From: Actinomycetota bacterium
GTDB taxonomy: Bacteria > Actinomycetota > Actinomycetes > Streptosporangiales > Streptosporangiaceae
Reading direction: 5' to 3'
Assembly (NCBI GenBank): GCA_027313705.1
Contig: DAHVDE010000005.1
Span: 44,520 to 108,519 of the forward strand
DNA: 64,000 bases
The notes beneath the pieces were generated by a model. The model was not told where the DNA came from. It saw only the letters and a list, made by a program, of their open reading frames with translations, and did no database searches. The position numbers were made by a program, and so were the translations under genes. Shown here piece by piece: positions 19,882 through 29,063 of the stretch; positions within the stretch are counted from its first letter, which is position 1, and every line of letters starts with the position of its first letter.

Positions 19882-21582
19882 CTATCCTTCTCCCCTGGTT
19901 ACCGCGGCCGCGTAGGCAGGACTGCGAGCCAGCAGTTCCCTGTGCGTGCCCTGCTCGGCAATCACGCCGTCGCGCAGGAACGCCACCCGGTCGGCCTGAT
20001 CGAGGAGCAGCGGGCTGTTGCTGATCACGACCGTGCCGGCACCCTGCCGCGCGGTCCGCAGGTTGCGCGCGATGGCCGCTTCGGTGTGCGCGTCGACGGC
20101 GCTCGTCGGCTCGACCAATACCAGGATCTCCGCTCCGGTCAGCAAGGCGCGCGCCAGCCTGACGCGCTGAGCCTGGCCGCCGGACAGCGTTCGCCCGCGT
20201 GCCGCGAGGTGGCCGTCGAGCCCGACCGTATCGAGCACGTCGCGGGCGGAGGCGGCGGTTATCGCGGCCAGGACGTCGGGTTCGCTTACCTGGCCGGCGC
20301 CGGCCAGTTGCCCGGTCAGCCCGCCGGCGAACAGGTGCGCGTCATTGACGGCGACCAGGATCCGCTCCCGCACGATGCCGACCGGCAGGTCGGTGAGCGG
20401 CACTCCGCCAAGGCTCGCCGCAGGCTCGCCCAGGCGGTACCCGCCGATCCGGTCGGCGAGTTCCGCGGCCTGCGCCGGGTTCTCGGCGGCCAGGCCGACA
20501 AGCTCGCCCCGTGCCACGATCAGCCCGGACGCCGGATCGTGCAGCGTGGCGCCCGCAGGAGGCGCGGGCGCCGGATCGGCGGGACCGGCGATCTCGGGCT
20601 CGAGCCGGAGGATTGTCACCACCCGCCCGGCGGCGACGAGACCCCGCACGATGCTGTCCGCGGCCTCGGTGAGCGTTGCCAGCGGCACGGCAAGGAACGA
20701 TGCGTACGCGTAGAACGTGACAAGCTGGCCAGGCGTGATCACCTTGCGCAGCGCGTAATGGGCGGCGATCCACGTCGCGGCCGTCACGAACATGCCGGGC
20801 AGCAGGATCTCGGCGCCGTTCAGGTACGACTCGGTCCTCGCGACGTGCACTCCGGTCCTGCGCAGTTCTTGTGACTGGCTGCGGTACCGCGCGCTGAACG
20901 CCTGCTCTCCGCCGATGCCGCGAAGCACCCGCAGGCCAGCCACTATGTCGGCGGCCCTGGTCGCCAGCGCGCCCTGCAGGTCGCGGTAACGCTGCTGGCG
21001 CTGGTGCAGCGGGCGGAGCAGCAAGCCGACCAGCGCCGTCATGGCCGGCCCGCCGATCAGCACGATCAGTCCGAGCGGCAGCGACCTGGCCAGCAAGATC
21101 GCCGCCACGACGACCACGGCGGCGATCGCGCCTGCGCCGCGGCCCGTGATATCGATCGCGCCACCTACCGCGTCGACGTCAGCGGTGCCGACGCTGACCA
21201 CCTCGCCGGTCGTCAGCAGCCTGGACAGCGTGTTCCCCAGCCGGCTGCTGTGCTCGGTCACCAGTTGCATGATGCGGAAGGCCGCGTCAAGGAAGCAGGT
21301 CAGCACCATCCGGTGCCGCAGTATCCCGGTCAGCGCGGTGATCACGCCGAGGGCGAGCACCGCGGCACAGTCCCAGCTGAACGCGATAGTCCGGTGACCG
21401 GCGAGGGCGTCGACGGCCGAGCCCAGCACGGCGGGCACGAGCGCCTGGGCGATCATCCAGGAACTGCCCCACACCATGCCGAGCAGGACGCTGCCGCGCT
21501 GCCTGCCTATCAGCCACAGAACGAACCGGGAAGGCGACGCCAGGTTAGGAGTGCCGGGATCAGGAACCGGCAACTGGCGCAT
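19882..21582 (-). CDS. ABC exporter half-transporter with degenerate nucleotide site
   Basis: The membrane domain (about 1-325) is normal. In the ATPase domain the Walker A position reads LAAENPAQA (364-372), so the P-loop Gly and Lys are gone. Walker B is LVLVE (487-491, Asp to Val) and the H-loop His is Asn522. The signature LSGGQAQR (466-473) is perfect. This half therefore supplies only the signature motif to its partner's ATP site. It heads the operon, and its ATG at 21582 lies 149 bp from the divergent menG-like gene. The product is probably a heterodimer with the downstream gene. Confidence 0.88.
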   Translation of the reverse strand: MRQLPVPDPGTPNLASPSRFVLWLIGRQRGSVLLGMVWGSSWMIAQALVPAVLGSAVDALAGHRTIAFSWDCAAVLALGVITALTGILRHRMVLTCFLDAAFRIMQLVTEHSSRLGNTLSRLLTTGEVVSVGTADVDAVGGAIDITGRGAGAIAAVVVVAAILLARSLPLGLIVLIGGPAMTALVGLLLRPLHQRQQRYRDLQGALATRAADIVAGLRVLRGIGGEQAFSARYRSQSQELRRTGVHVARTESYLNGAEILLPGMFVTAATWIAAHYALRKVITPGQLVTFYAYASFLAVPLATLTEAADSIVRGLVAAGRVVTILRLEPEIAGPADPAPAPPAGATLHDPASGLIVARGELVGLAAENPAQAAELADRIGGYRLGEPAASLGGVPLTDLPVGIVRERILVAVNDAHLFAGGLTGQLAGAGQVSEPDVLAAITAASARDVLDTVGLDGHLAARGRTLSGGQAQRVRLARALLTGAEILVLVEPTSAVDAHTEAAIARNLRTARQGAGTVVISNSPLLLDQADRVAFLRDGVIAEQGTHRELLARSPAYAAAVTRGEG

Positions 21583-21730
21583 GGGGGTACAGACTACTGC
21601 GCAACTATCTCAAGGTCACCAGAATATTCGCTGGTCGGGACAAGGCCGGTCAGGTACGGCTAGTTCGCCGAGCCCGGTCAGCGGGAACTATCCACTCATA
21701 GGCGTGCTTGTCCGTGAGCAAGGAGACCCC

Positions 21731-22465
21731 GTGCCGCTCTCGACCGCGACCGACCGCAACAGCTTCGCCAGGGAGCTGTTCACCCCGCTTCCTGACCGTT
21801 ATGACCGGCTGGCCGAATGGCTGTCGTTCGGGCAGAACGGGCGCTGGCGCAAAGCCATGATCGACCGGGTGCTGCCCGCGGACTCCGGCGTGATCCTCGA
21901 CGTGGCGTCAGGAACCGCCGGGGTGGCCATCTCGCTGGCCAGGCGCGGAGGCGCCAGGGTCGTCGGCGTCGACCTCACCGAGAAGATGCTGCGCCGCGGC
22001 CAGCAGAACGTGGCTGCGGCCGGGCTGGCTGGCCGGGTGGCGCTGGTTACTGGCCGGGCCGAGCGGCTGCCTTTCCCCGACGCGTGCTTCGACGGGCTGA
22101 CCTTTACCTACCTGCTCCGCTACGTCGAGGATCCAGCCAGCACCCTGGCCGAGCTTGGCCGGGTGGTGAAACCGGGCGGGCGGGTCGCCAGCCTCGAGTT
22201 CTGCTCGCCGCCCGCGCCGCTTTGGCATGCCGCCTGGTGGCTCTACACCAGGACGCTGCTGCCGGCCGGCGGCCTGGTCACCGGCGGCAGGGAGTGGCTG
22301 GACGTCGGCAGGTTCCTCGGGCCCGATATCAGCGCGCACTACCGCAAGTACCCGGTCAGCTGGACGCAGGACGCCTGGCGCCAGGCCGGTTTCACCGACG
22401 TGCACACGGCCCTGATGAGCCTCGGCGGCGGCCTGATCATGTGGGGAGCCAAGTCGGGTGGCTGA
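21731..22465 (+). CDS. menG: MenG/UbiE-type quinone C-methyltransferase
   Basis: The 244-residue protein has the SAM-binding motif VILDVASGTAGVAI, VVGVDLTEKML, the post-motifs RAERLPFPDACFDGLTFTYLLRYVEDP and VVKPGGRVASLEFCSPP, and ends with LMSLGGGLIMWG. This is the demethylmenaquinone methyltransferase pattern (the last step of menaquinone synthesis). A paralogue acting on another quinone is possible. The GTG at 21731 is chosen because AAGGAG lies 7 nt before it; the reading frame continues far upstream, but without such a signal. Its last 8 nt overlap the next gene. Confidence 0.8.
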   Translation: MPLSTATDRNSFARELFTPLPDRYDRLAEWLSFGQNGRWRKAMIDRVLPADSGVILDVASGTAGVAISLARRGGARVVGVDLTEKMLRRGQQNVAAAGLAGRVALVTGRAERLPFPDACFDGLTFTYLLRYVEDPASTLAELGRVVKPGGRVASLEFCSPPAPLWHAAWWLYTRTLLPAGGLVTGGREWLDVGRFLGPDISAHYRKYPVSWTQDAWRQAGFTDVHTALMSLGGGLIMWGAKSGG

Positions 22466-23201
22466 GCCGGCCGATACCGGGGCCAGGCCAGCCTTCTACG
22501 CCGCGGGACCTGGCCGGTGGCGGGACTGGTGGACTTTGCTGCACCCGCCTTTCACCGCCTGGCATCTGGCCTACGTGGTGCTCGGCGCCGCCATTGCCCC
22601 ACAGGTGGCTCTCAGCCGGCTGCTGGCCGCCGTCGGCGCGTTCTTCCTCGCCGTCGGCGTCGCCGCGCACGCGCTTGACGAGTGGCACGGACGGCCGCTG
22701 CGCACCTCGATCCCGGCATCCGCGCTGATCGCCGCGACCGTTGCCGGGCTGGCCGGCGCGGTTGGCCTCGGGGTGTGGGGCGTGATCAGGGTCGGCTGGG
22801 TGCTGATCCCCTTCATGATCATCGGTCCGCTGCTTGTCATCGGCTATAACGCCGAGCTGTTCCGCGGCCTGATCCACACCGACCTCGGCTTCGCGATCGC
22901 CTGGGGCGGATTCCCCGCCCTCACTGGTTATGTCGGCCAGACAGGGCGGCTGGCGCTTGCGCCCGTCATCATGGCCGCGGCGGCCACGGCACTGTCACTT
23001 GGCCAGCGGCACCTGTCCACGCCGGCCAGGACGCTGCGCCGCAGGACCTCGGCCGTCTGCGGTGTCATCACGCTGAACAGCGGCGAAGAGATCACGATCG
23101 ATGCCGCCAGGCTGCTTGAGCCGCTCGAGCGGGCGCTGCGTTCGCTGTCCTGGGGAGTCGTCCTGCTGGCCGCCGCCGTCGCGACGGCCAGGCTGGCCTG
23201 A
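22458..23201 (+). CDS. UbiA-like polytopic membrane protein
   Basis: The 247 residues hold about six or seven transmembrane helices. The AHALDEWHGRPLRTSIP loop and the NAELFRGLIHTDLGFAIAWGGFP loop sit where UbiA prenyltransferases have their two Asp-rich motifs. The first lacks the usual NxxxDxxxD spacing, so prenyl transfer is not assured. The GTG overlaps the end of the menG-like gene by 8 nt, so they are co-translated and likely share a quinone or polyprenyl pathway. It could also be a UbiA-fold protein of other function. Confidence 0.55.
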   Translation: MAEPADTGARPAFYAAGPGRWRDWWTLLHPPFTAWHLAYVVLGAAIAPQVALSRLLAAVGAFFLAVGVAAHALDEWHGRPLRTSIPASALIAATVAGLAGAVGLGVWGVIRVGWVLIPFMIIGPLLVIGYNAELFRGLIHTDLGFAIAWGGFPALTGYVGQTGRLALAPVIMAAAATALSLGQRHLSTPARTLRRRTSAVCGVITLNSGEEITIDAARLLEPLERALRSLSWGVVLLAAAVATARLA

Positions 23202-23234
23202 ATGGATATTAGCGGATGTTTTCCATGGAATCTG

Positions 23235-23304
23235 TCCGGCTGATCCTTTCCGGCTGATCCTGTCCGGCTGATCCTTTCCGGCCGATCCTTTCCGGCCGAT
23301 CGGC
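23235..23304 (+). repeat. five tandem 14-bp repeats
   Basis: TCCGGCTGATCCTT recurs head to tail at 23235, 23249, 23263, 23277 and 23291. Copies 2, 4 and 5 carry small changes (CTG end, GCCGAT, and GCCGATCGGC). It lies between the UbiA-like gene and the beta-propeller gene, about 125 bp before the latter's start. Confidence 0.9.
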
Positions 23305-23427
23305 TAAATCGCAGTGATGCGCGGGCGGACTTAAGCCATCCGGGCATGGCATGCTGGCCTCGCAAATACACTCCCGCTAAACTCGGCCCGTCATCCGGGA
23401 TTCGCGCGTTAAAACAGGAGTGATGTC

Positions 23428-24567
23428 ATGCAGGCAGCGAATATCGGCTATTTGCCCAGACATGCCGCCCCTTCGCCGCTGCCCCGCCCGCCGCTGCCCC
23501 GCCGGCCGGCCAGCCGCCGGAGCCTGGCGGTCAGGATCGCTATCGTCGCCTGCGCTGCCGCGCTCGGCGGCGTGACCTGGCTCGTCTTGCCTGACGGCCG
23601 TCGTCCGGCCTGCACGGCGGGGATGGCGGGCTGCCAGTCGCGGCCGGCCAGCCTTTTCGGCGTGCGGATCGACTCCGGGCCCAAGTTCGGGCTGCTCAAG
23701 CCGACGGCGATCACCATCGGGCACGGCCGGGTCTGGATAGCGGACGCCGGCCGCAACTCAGTAATGGAACTCGGCGCCAGGTCAGGGGACGGCCCTAGGG
23801 TCTGGTCGGCGCGGCACTACCACTTCAGCGCGCCCATGGCCATTACCCCTGGCCGGAACTCGCTCTGGATCGCCAGTCCGCATTCCATTACAGAAATGAG
23901 TTCTGTTAATGGCCGGATAATACGACTGATAAGCGGCGCACGGTGGCTGGGCAATCCCTCATCTCTGGTGCTTTTCGGGCGACGGCTGTGGATCGCGGAT
24001 GGTCATTCGCTAGCGGAGGTAAATACCGTCACCGGACGCTTGATCGCTGTATTGCGCGGGCCAGAGCGCGGGCTGGCTGCTCCCGGCGCCCTGGCCATCA
24101 GCCACCACCGGCTCTGGGTGGCCGACCCGGCCGGCGACTCGGTTACCGAGATAGACGCGGTGACCGGTGCCTGGATAGCTACGCTGCGCGGCAGGAAGTA
24201 CGGCTTTGACGATCCGGACTGCGAGGCCGCGAGCCGCGAGCGGCTCTGGGTGGCCAGTAAGGCGTCTGGCTCGATCAGCGAGATCGACAGTCGCACCGGT
24301 CGCCTGGTCAGGGTCATTGCGGGGGCAGGCTTCGGCTTCGCCGCGCCATCGGCACTTTCTCTCGGTGACGGCAAGCTCTGGGTCGCGAACGCGGGCAACA
24401 GTTCGGTAACCGAGATCAGCGCCGCGACAGGCCGGCTGGCAAGGAGGCTGGCTGGCTCGCGCTACGGGTTCGCTGGCCCTGCCGGAATCGCCGTCTATCG
24501 CGGGCGGATCTGGGTGATCAACGGCGGTGCGGGCAGCGTCACAGAACTGATCCCTGTCAGTGGCTAA
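23428..24567 (+). CDS. membrane-anchored beta-propeller protein (NHL/Vgb-like)
   Basis: A short Pro-rich cytoplasmic tail is followed by one transmembrane helix (VRIAIVACAAALGGVTWLVL). Then come about six or seven repeated blades built on the pattern RLWVADxxGxSVTEIDxxTGRLV, for example at residues about 92, 140, 185, 225, 270 and 315. This is a Vgb-lyase/NHL-like beta-propeller facing outside the cell. No catalytic residues stand out, so it is probably a binding or sensing domain. The gene overlaps the convergent flippase-pseudokinase gene by 4 nt. Its middle, around 23880-23945, is unusually AT-rich for the window. Confidence 0.75.
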   Translation: MQAANIGYLPRHAAPSPLPRPPLPRRPASRRSLAVRIAIVACAAALGGVTWLVLPDGRRPACTAGMAGCQSRPASLFGVRIDSGPKFGLLKPTAITIGHGRVWIADAGRNSVMELGARSGDGPRVWSARHYHFSAPMAITPGRNSLWIASPHSITEMSSVNGRIIRLISGARWLGNPSSLVLFGRRLWIADGHSLAEVNTVTGRLIAVLRGPERGLAAPGALAISHHRLWVADPAGDSVTEIDAVTGAWIATLRGRKYGFDDPDCEAASRERLWVASKASGSISEIDSRTGRLVRVIAGAGFGFAAPSALSLGDGKLWVANAGNSSVTEISAATGRLARRLAGSRYGFAGPAGIAVYRGRIWVINGGAGSVTELIPVSG

Positions 24568-27059
24568 AGAGCGCCGGTCCGCTGCAGGTGGTGCAGCGCC
24601 AGCCAGCCCGCCGGGGCGGGCAGCCAGAAGGTGAAGGTCCGAAACAGCAGCACCGCGGTGATCGCCGACCCGCCTGGCATCCCCGCCGCAGTGAGACCCA
24701 GTGACATCGCGGTCTCGATGGCACCGATGCCGCCGGGGATCGGCACGACAGAGCCGACCGCATTCGCGGTGAGGAACACCACGGTGACGCTGGCCAGCGG
24801 CACGTGACTGACTCCTACGGCGCGGATCGACGCGGCCAGGCACAAGATGTAGGCGACCGAGATCAGGGCAGTGCCGCCGATGCCCTCGACTAGCTTCCCC
24901 CGCGTCTGCGCCAGGTCAAGCAGCCTCGGCACAACCTGGCTGAAAGCGGACCCGAGGCGCCTGCGGACCTGCCTGCGGCCCGCCGGGACGGCCAGCACCA
25001 CCAGAGCGCTGGCGGCGAGGATGCTGAGCGCGATGTACTCCCACTCATGTGGCCTGAGTGCTTTGGCCGCGTGTGACTGCCCGGTGACCGCCACCGAGAT
25101 CAGCACCAGCACGACATATACCAGGAACGCCGTGACCTGGCTGGCTGTGACGGTAGCGGCGGCGTCGGCGGCGCTGAGCTTGGCTCTTCGCAGGTAGCGC
25201 ACGTTGAGTGCGACGCCGCCGACGGCGGCGGGCGTCACCAGGATCACGAACGAGCCTGCCACTTGCGCGATGAGGGTCCGCACCCAGTCAAGGCGCTCGA
25301 GCGTGAAGCCGGTGATGGACCAGGTGGCGCCCAGGTACGTCGTCGCCGACAGGGCCAGTGCGACGAAACTCCAGGCGAGGTTGGCGTGCGCGAGCAGCTT
25401 GGAGAACGAGACGTTGGCCAGTTGAGTTGCCAGCAGGTAAGCGGCGAAGACGCCGGCGACCAAGGTGATCACGGCCCGCGGCCTGATCCGCTCGAGTTGA
25501 ACGGGCGGTACCTCGACGTCAGGCGCCGCCTCGGCGAGCCCCTTGCGCAGCGCCGGCAGGAGGTCCTTGCGCCCCCGCAGTTCAGACCTGGTGGACCGGT
25601 AGAGCACGACGGGCTGAAGCAAGGGCACGAGCGCGGGCAGCTCAGCGTTCCCCGCCTTCTCGATCGCCACGCTCGCTGCCCGCTCGGGACCGACGATCAG
25701 CGCGGTCTCCGCGATCAGCTGAGCCAGGTCAAGCCTTATCTGCAGGTCGCTGGCCGCGACGTCACCGTTGCCGGGATCGAGCAGCACGACCGGATCGGCA
25801 TCGGCCGGCCCGGTGAAATGGCCGTCCGAGTTTCCCGGCGGGGCGAACAGTATGCGGTCGGCGGTAAGCGCGCGGTGCGTGACGCGGTGCTCGTGCAACC
25901 TGAGCACCGTGTCCCATACCTCCCTGAGCTGGTCATCGGTGGTGTGCTCCCCGCATTCACCCAGCGTCATGCCGTCCACGTGGTGGATCGCGAACGCGGC
26001 CGCGTCCGGGCCGACCTTAGTGACGGCGTGCAGCCTGGGCGTGCGGACCCCGGCGTCCTCGGTCGCGTACATCAGCAGCGCCTGGCGCTCGACCGCGCCC
26101 TCGAGCGTTAGCGGGGCGCTGCGGGACACGCTGGCCCTTACCCTGATCCTCCGGTACAGGCGGTAGAAGGCATCGGCAGCCTGCTGGTCACGGTCGAATA
26201 CGGTGACATCGAGTAGCCGGCCGTCACTCAAGGTCGCCGAGTACCTGCGCACTTCAGAGCTGCCGTTGCCGATCCTGCGCATGGCCACGATGCGCTCCTG
26301 GCCGCTGTTAAGCGCATGCGCGATCAGCAATGCACCTGGCCGGCCGGAGATCGTGCCGAACGCATAGCGCAGGCCAGAGCCGATTGCCGAGCCGGTGAGC
26401 ACGGCAATCAGGAACGAGAACACGGTCGAGCGGCCCTGCGCGAGGTTGGCCAGGCCGTACAATCCGATGCCGGTCAGGAACGCCGGCCGCCAGTGCGCGT
26501 AGCCGCGTAGCCCGATGACCGTGACATAAGCGACAAGCCCGGCGAGGTAGCCGTCGAGCGCCGCTTCGGCGGGACCAGCTGCGGTCACGGTGTGCAGCGC
26601 CGAGTGCAGGTGACTCATCGGCGCGAGACTCAGTCCGATGTTGATCAGCGTGACCACGCCGACGGTCAGCCCTCCGGTGACCACCGCCTCGGACAGCCTG
26701 CGGAACTGCCCGCGCACCACAAGCCTGACGGCGAGCGCGAGCGGAAGGATCGGCAGCGCCAGGTCACCGGCAAGCTGAATGAAGTGCAGGACAGCGGCGG
26801 GCAGCCGCTCGCTGGCGCCGACGAAGTCGACGTCAACTCCGGTCGCGGTAGCGCCTGCAAGCATGGCGAGTCCGAGCAGGAGCCCGATTTCCGCCGCGGC
26901 AATAACGCTGCGGAGCATGTCGGCCGGAATCCTGACCCTCGGCTCGAGGTGATCGGTGACCAGTACGTCGGGCTGACCGCCCGGCATCCGTGCCTCGCTA
27001 TCCCGGCGCGTCAGCGTAGCCATTGCTGCAGGTCGCTGCTGGCGTCGGCGCGACCTCAT
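24564..27059 (-). CDS. flippase-like membrane protein with an embedded pseudokinase domain
   Basis: The 831 residues fall into three parts. N-terminal membrane helices span about 48-250. A cytoplasmic kinase-like domain spans about 265-500. A C-terminal eight-helix bundle of the lysylphosphatidylglycerol synthase TM (UPF0104/AglD) family spans about 530-831, with LVTPAAVGGVALNVRYLRR and PIPGGIGAIETAMSLGLTAAG. In the kinase-like part the HRD loop reads HRALTADRILF (catalytic Asp to Ala, Asn to Arg) while DPG keeps the magnesium Asp (428). The aminoacyl-transfer domain of MprF is absent, so a lipid flippase or regulator role is more likely than lysylation. ATG at 27059; 27023 is an alternative. 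Confidence 0.8.
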   Translation of the reverse strand: MRSRRRQQRPAAMATLTRRDSEARMPGGQPDVLVTDHLEPRVRIPADMLRSVIAAAEIGLLLGLAMLAGATATGVDVDFVGASERLPAAVLHFIQLAGDLALPILPLALAVRLVVRGQFRRLSEAVVTGGLTVGVVTLINIGLSLAPMSHLHSALHTVTAAGPAEAALDGYLAGLVAYVTVIGLRGYAHWRPAFLTGIGLYGLANLAQGRSTVFSFLIAVLTGSAIGSGLRYAFGTISGRPGALLIAHALNSGQERIVAMRRIGNGSSEVRRYSATLSDGRLLDVTVFDRDQQAADAFYRLYRRIRVRASVSRSAPLTLEGAVERQALLMYATEDAGVRTPRLHAVTKVGPDAAAFAIHHVDGMTLGECGEHTTDDQLREVWDTVLRLHEHRVTHRALTADRILFAPPGNSDGHFTGPADADPVVLLDPGNGDVAASDLQIRLDLAQLIAETALIVGPERAASVAIEKAGNAELPALVPLLQPVVLYRSTRSELRGRKDLLPALRKGLAEAAPDVEVPPVQLERIRPRAVITLVAGVFAAYLLATQLANVSFSKLLAHANLAWSFVALALSATTYLGATWSITGFTLERLDWVRTLIAQVAGSFVILVTPAAVGGVALNVRYLRRAKLSAADAAATVTASQVTAFLVYVVLVLISVAVTGQSHAAKALRPHEWEYIALSILAASALVVLAVPAGRRQVRRRLGSAFSQVVPRLLDLAQTRGKLVEGIGGTALISVAYILCLAASIRAVGVSHVPLASVTVVFLTANAVGSVVPIPGGIGAIETAMSLGLTAAGMPGGSAITAVLLFRTFTFWLPAPAGWLALHHLQRTGAL

Positions 27060-27248
27060 ACGACGATAGTTTCACCTGAGTCCAAACCCGGCCTAGCCGC
27101 TAGCGAGATGTCGCACATCGGTAACCAATACTGCCAGCTACGCGGGCGTAGCTGGCCATCGGGAAATGTTAATCGGTCACCGGTCTATCATTCGGGAAAA
27201 CGTACTTAGATCGCTTGCCCAGGGTCCGGGCCTGGCAAACAGCCGGGG

Positions 27249-28373
27249 TCAGCTGGCGGCCGCCGCGCGCGCGCCGACAAGGCGTTCGTAGAGTGCGGTG
27301 GTGGCGGTCTCTGGCTCGCCGTCGGCGGCTATCTCGGCAACCGCCTCCGCGCAGCGCGACCAGGCTTCCCGCACGCCGGACAGATTGCCTGCAGCATGCT
27401 CGGCTCGCATGAGCAATCGCCATAGCCGCTCGGCAGTGCTGTCGGCCGCCAGTCCTGCCCTGGCGGCGCGGGCCGCCAGGGCAGGCTCGTGCCCGGCAAG
27501 CGAGAGCCCGGCGAGCATGGCCGCGGCAGCTACGATCCTGGCGCTGACAGCCTCGACCAGTTCGATATCCAGCCACCAGTAGTAGCACTCGGTGAACGGC
27601 TGACCCCTGATCATGCCGAGCGCCCTGGCCAGTTGCCCCGCGTCTTTGGCCGACATCCCCGAATCGCTCAGCGCGCGGAATTCGTCCCAGTCCAGCCTGC
27701 TGTCCTTGTGCAGTGCGTACTGGCCGTGACCGAGGTGCTCGATCCACTCCCGGCCGTCGGCGGCCTGGCCAAGCTGCCTGCGGGTCCTGGTGATCAACTG
27801 CCGGAGCGAGTCGGCCGGCTTGGGATGGCTGGCGTCTGGGCCGAGCAACTGGCACAGCTCCCGGTTGGGCAGTCCGGTCTCCTTGCGCAGGGCAAGAGCC
27901 ACGACAAGCTGGGTCTGGGCAGGCAGCAGTGCCCCTGGCTGGCCGTTGACCGTGAGCGGTCCGAGCACGCCGATCCGCAGTCCTGGCACCGGAGCGGGTG
28001 CGACGGGTCTCTTTCTTGTGGCCGTCGCCTCCTCAGGCGCGGAGCCGCGTTGCTCAGGCACCGTCGCGGTGACGGCGGGCGCTGGCCGCGGTTCCGCCTC
28101 CGCGCTAGCCGGGAGCCCGGCCTCGAAATTCGCCCCAGGAGCCGCCTGGACGGGCCGTCCTGCGCATGCGCTCGAGCGGCGCAGCCGCAGCCGCAGACGC
28201 ACGGCAGCGACGACCGTGATTCCGGCGACCGCGCCGACGCAGAAGATCAGCGGATCAGGAAGCCCGCTGACCGCTCCTGGCGCAGCGAGGTGCCTTAACA
28301 GCGGCCAAGCGCACGATGGTGAGCTACGGGCCGCCAGGGCGCTGGCGCCAGCGCATAACTGCATGGAGTGCAT
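27249..28373 (-). CDS. membrane-linked transcriptional activator-like protein (BTAD domain)
   Basis: An N-terminal hydrophobic helix (DPLIFCVGAVAGITVVAAVRL) is followed by a Pro/Ala/Glu-rich linker. Then a winged-helix-like region begins at GLRIGVLGPLTVNGQ, with LRQLITRTRRQLGQ. A bacterial transcriptional activator domain (BTAD) follows (LDWDEFRALSDSG to the C-terminus). This is the SARP/AfsR-like arrangement, here tethered to the membrane as in LysM-BTAD proteins of actinobacteria. DNA binding and target genes are unknown. ATG at 28373 has AGGAA upstream; the frame stays open to 28451. It is divergent from a small membrane-protein gene. Confidence 0.7.
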   Translation of the reverse strand: MHSMQLCAGASALAARSSPSCAWPLLRHLAAPGAVSGLPDPLIFCVGAVAGITVVAAVRLRLRLRRSSACAGRPVQAAPGANFEAGLPASAEAEPRPAPAVTATVPEQRGSAPEEATATRKRPVAPAPVPGLRIGVLGPLTVNGQPGALLPAQTQLVVALALRKETGLPNRELCQLLGPDASHPKPADSLRQLITRTRRQLGQAADGREWIEHLGHGQYALHKDSRLDWDEFRALSDSGMSAKDAGQLARALGMIRGQPFTECYYWWLDIELVEAVSARIVAAAAMLAGLSLAGHEPALAARAARAGLAADSTAERLWRLLMRAEHAAGNLSGVREAWSRCAEAVAEIAADGEPETATTALYERLVGARAAAAS

Positions 28374-28595
28374 GGACCGCTTGGTTCCTGCCGTTAGTCG
28401 GGGTTCAGGAGAGGAACCTGAACAGCATTTCGCAGCCCGCGGCGTCCGCACAACCGCTTTGCCGCAGAACGCGCCGCCCGCCGCGGCGGGCGCGCTACCG
28501 CGCGTTCACCCGGTCAGGGTGACAGCGTCGCTGGCCATGCCGGGAACACTGACGAGAAGGCTGGTGGCCGGGACAAGGCTGACATCGGGGGAACC

Positions 28596-28871
28596 ATGGC
28601 AGGCACCGGGTCTTCTATGACTCGCATTCAGATGGGTTCGGTCAATTCCAAGGCCATGATGGCAGGGTTCGCGCTGGTCGCCGCCGGCGGCCTGATCAGC
28701 CTTTGCGGCATGGCGGTCAGCGGCACCGCCGCGATCACCGCGGTCAGCCGCTGGCTGATGGCGCAGGAGGAACCGCCAGGCGCCGTGGTCAAGCGCAAGC
28801 TCACTCAGGCCAAGGCCGCCACCTCGGCCGGCGCGAGCGCATGGCAGAACGGCATGGCGCGCACCCGCTGA
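28596..28871 (+). CDS. small membrane protein of unknown function
   Basis: This 91-residue protein has one hydrophobic helix (AMMAGFALVAAGGLISLCGMAVSGTAAI) and a basic, Ala/Lys-rich C-terminal tail (VVKRKLTQAKAATSAGA). The GGGGGAA just before the ATG is a good ribosome-binding site, and the coding strand has normal third-position GC. I do not recognise a family. It lies divergent from the BTAD regulator, which may control it; that is only a positional guess. Confidence 0.65.
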   Translation: MAGTGSSMTRIQMGSVNSKAMMAGFALVAAGGLISLCGMAVSGTAAITAVSRWLMAQEEPPGAVVKRKLTQAKAATSAGASAWQNGMARTR

Positions 28872-29063
28872 GCCTGCGCTTAGCGCCGACCGCGCCCGTG
28901 CCAGCCTCCTTACCGCGCCGCAGCCGGCCCCGCGAGGCCGCAACGCGGGTAATAGCACCACGCCGCCGCAACGAGGGCGCTTTGCCGCGGTGCGCAGGCG
29001 CGGAGGCTGGGCGCACGGTATGGTGGGCAGCCGGGCACTCAACTTTGCGGATCAACCTGGCTC

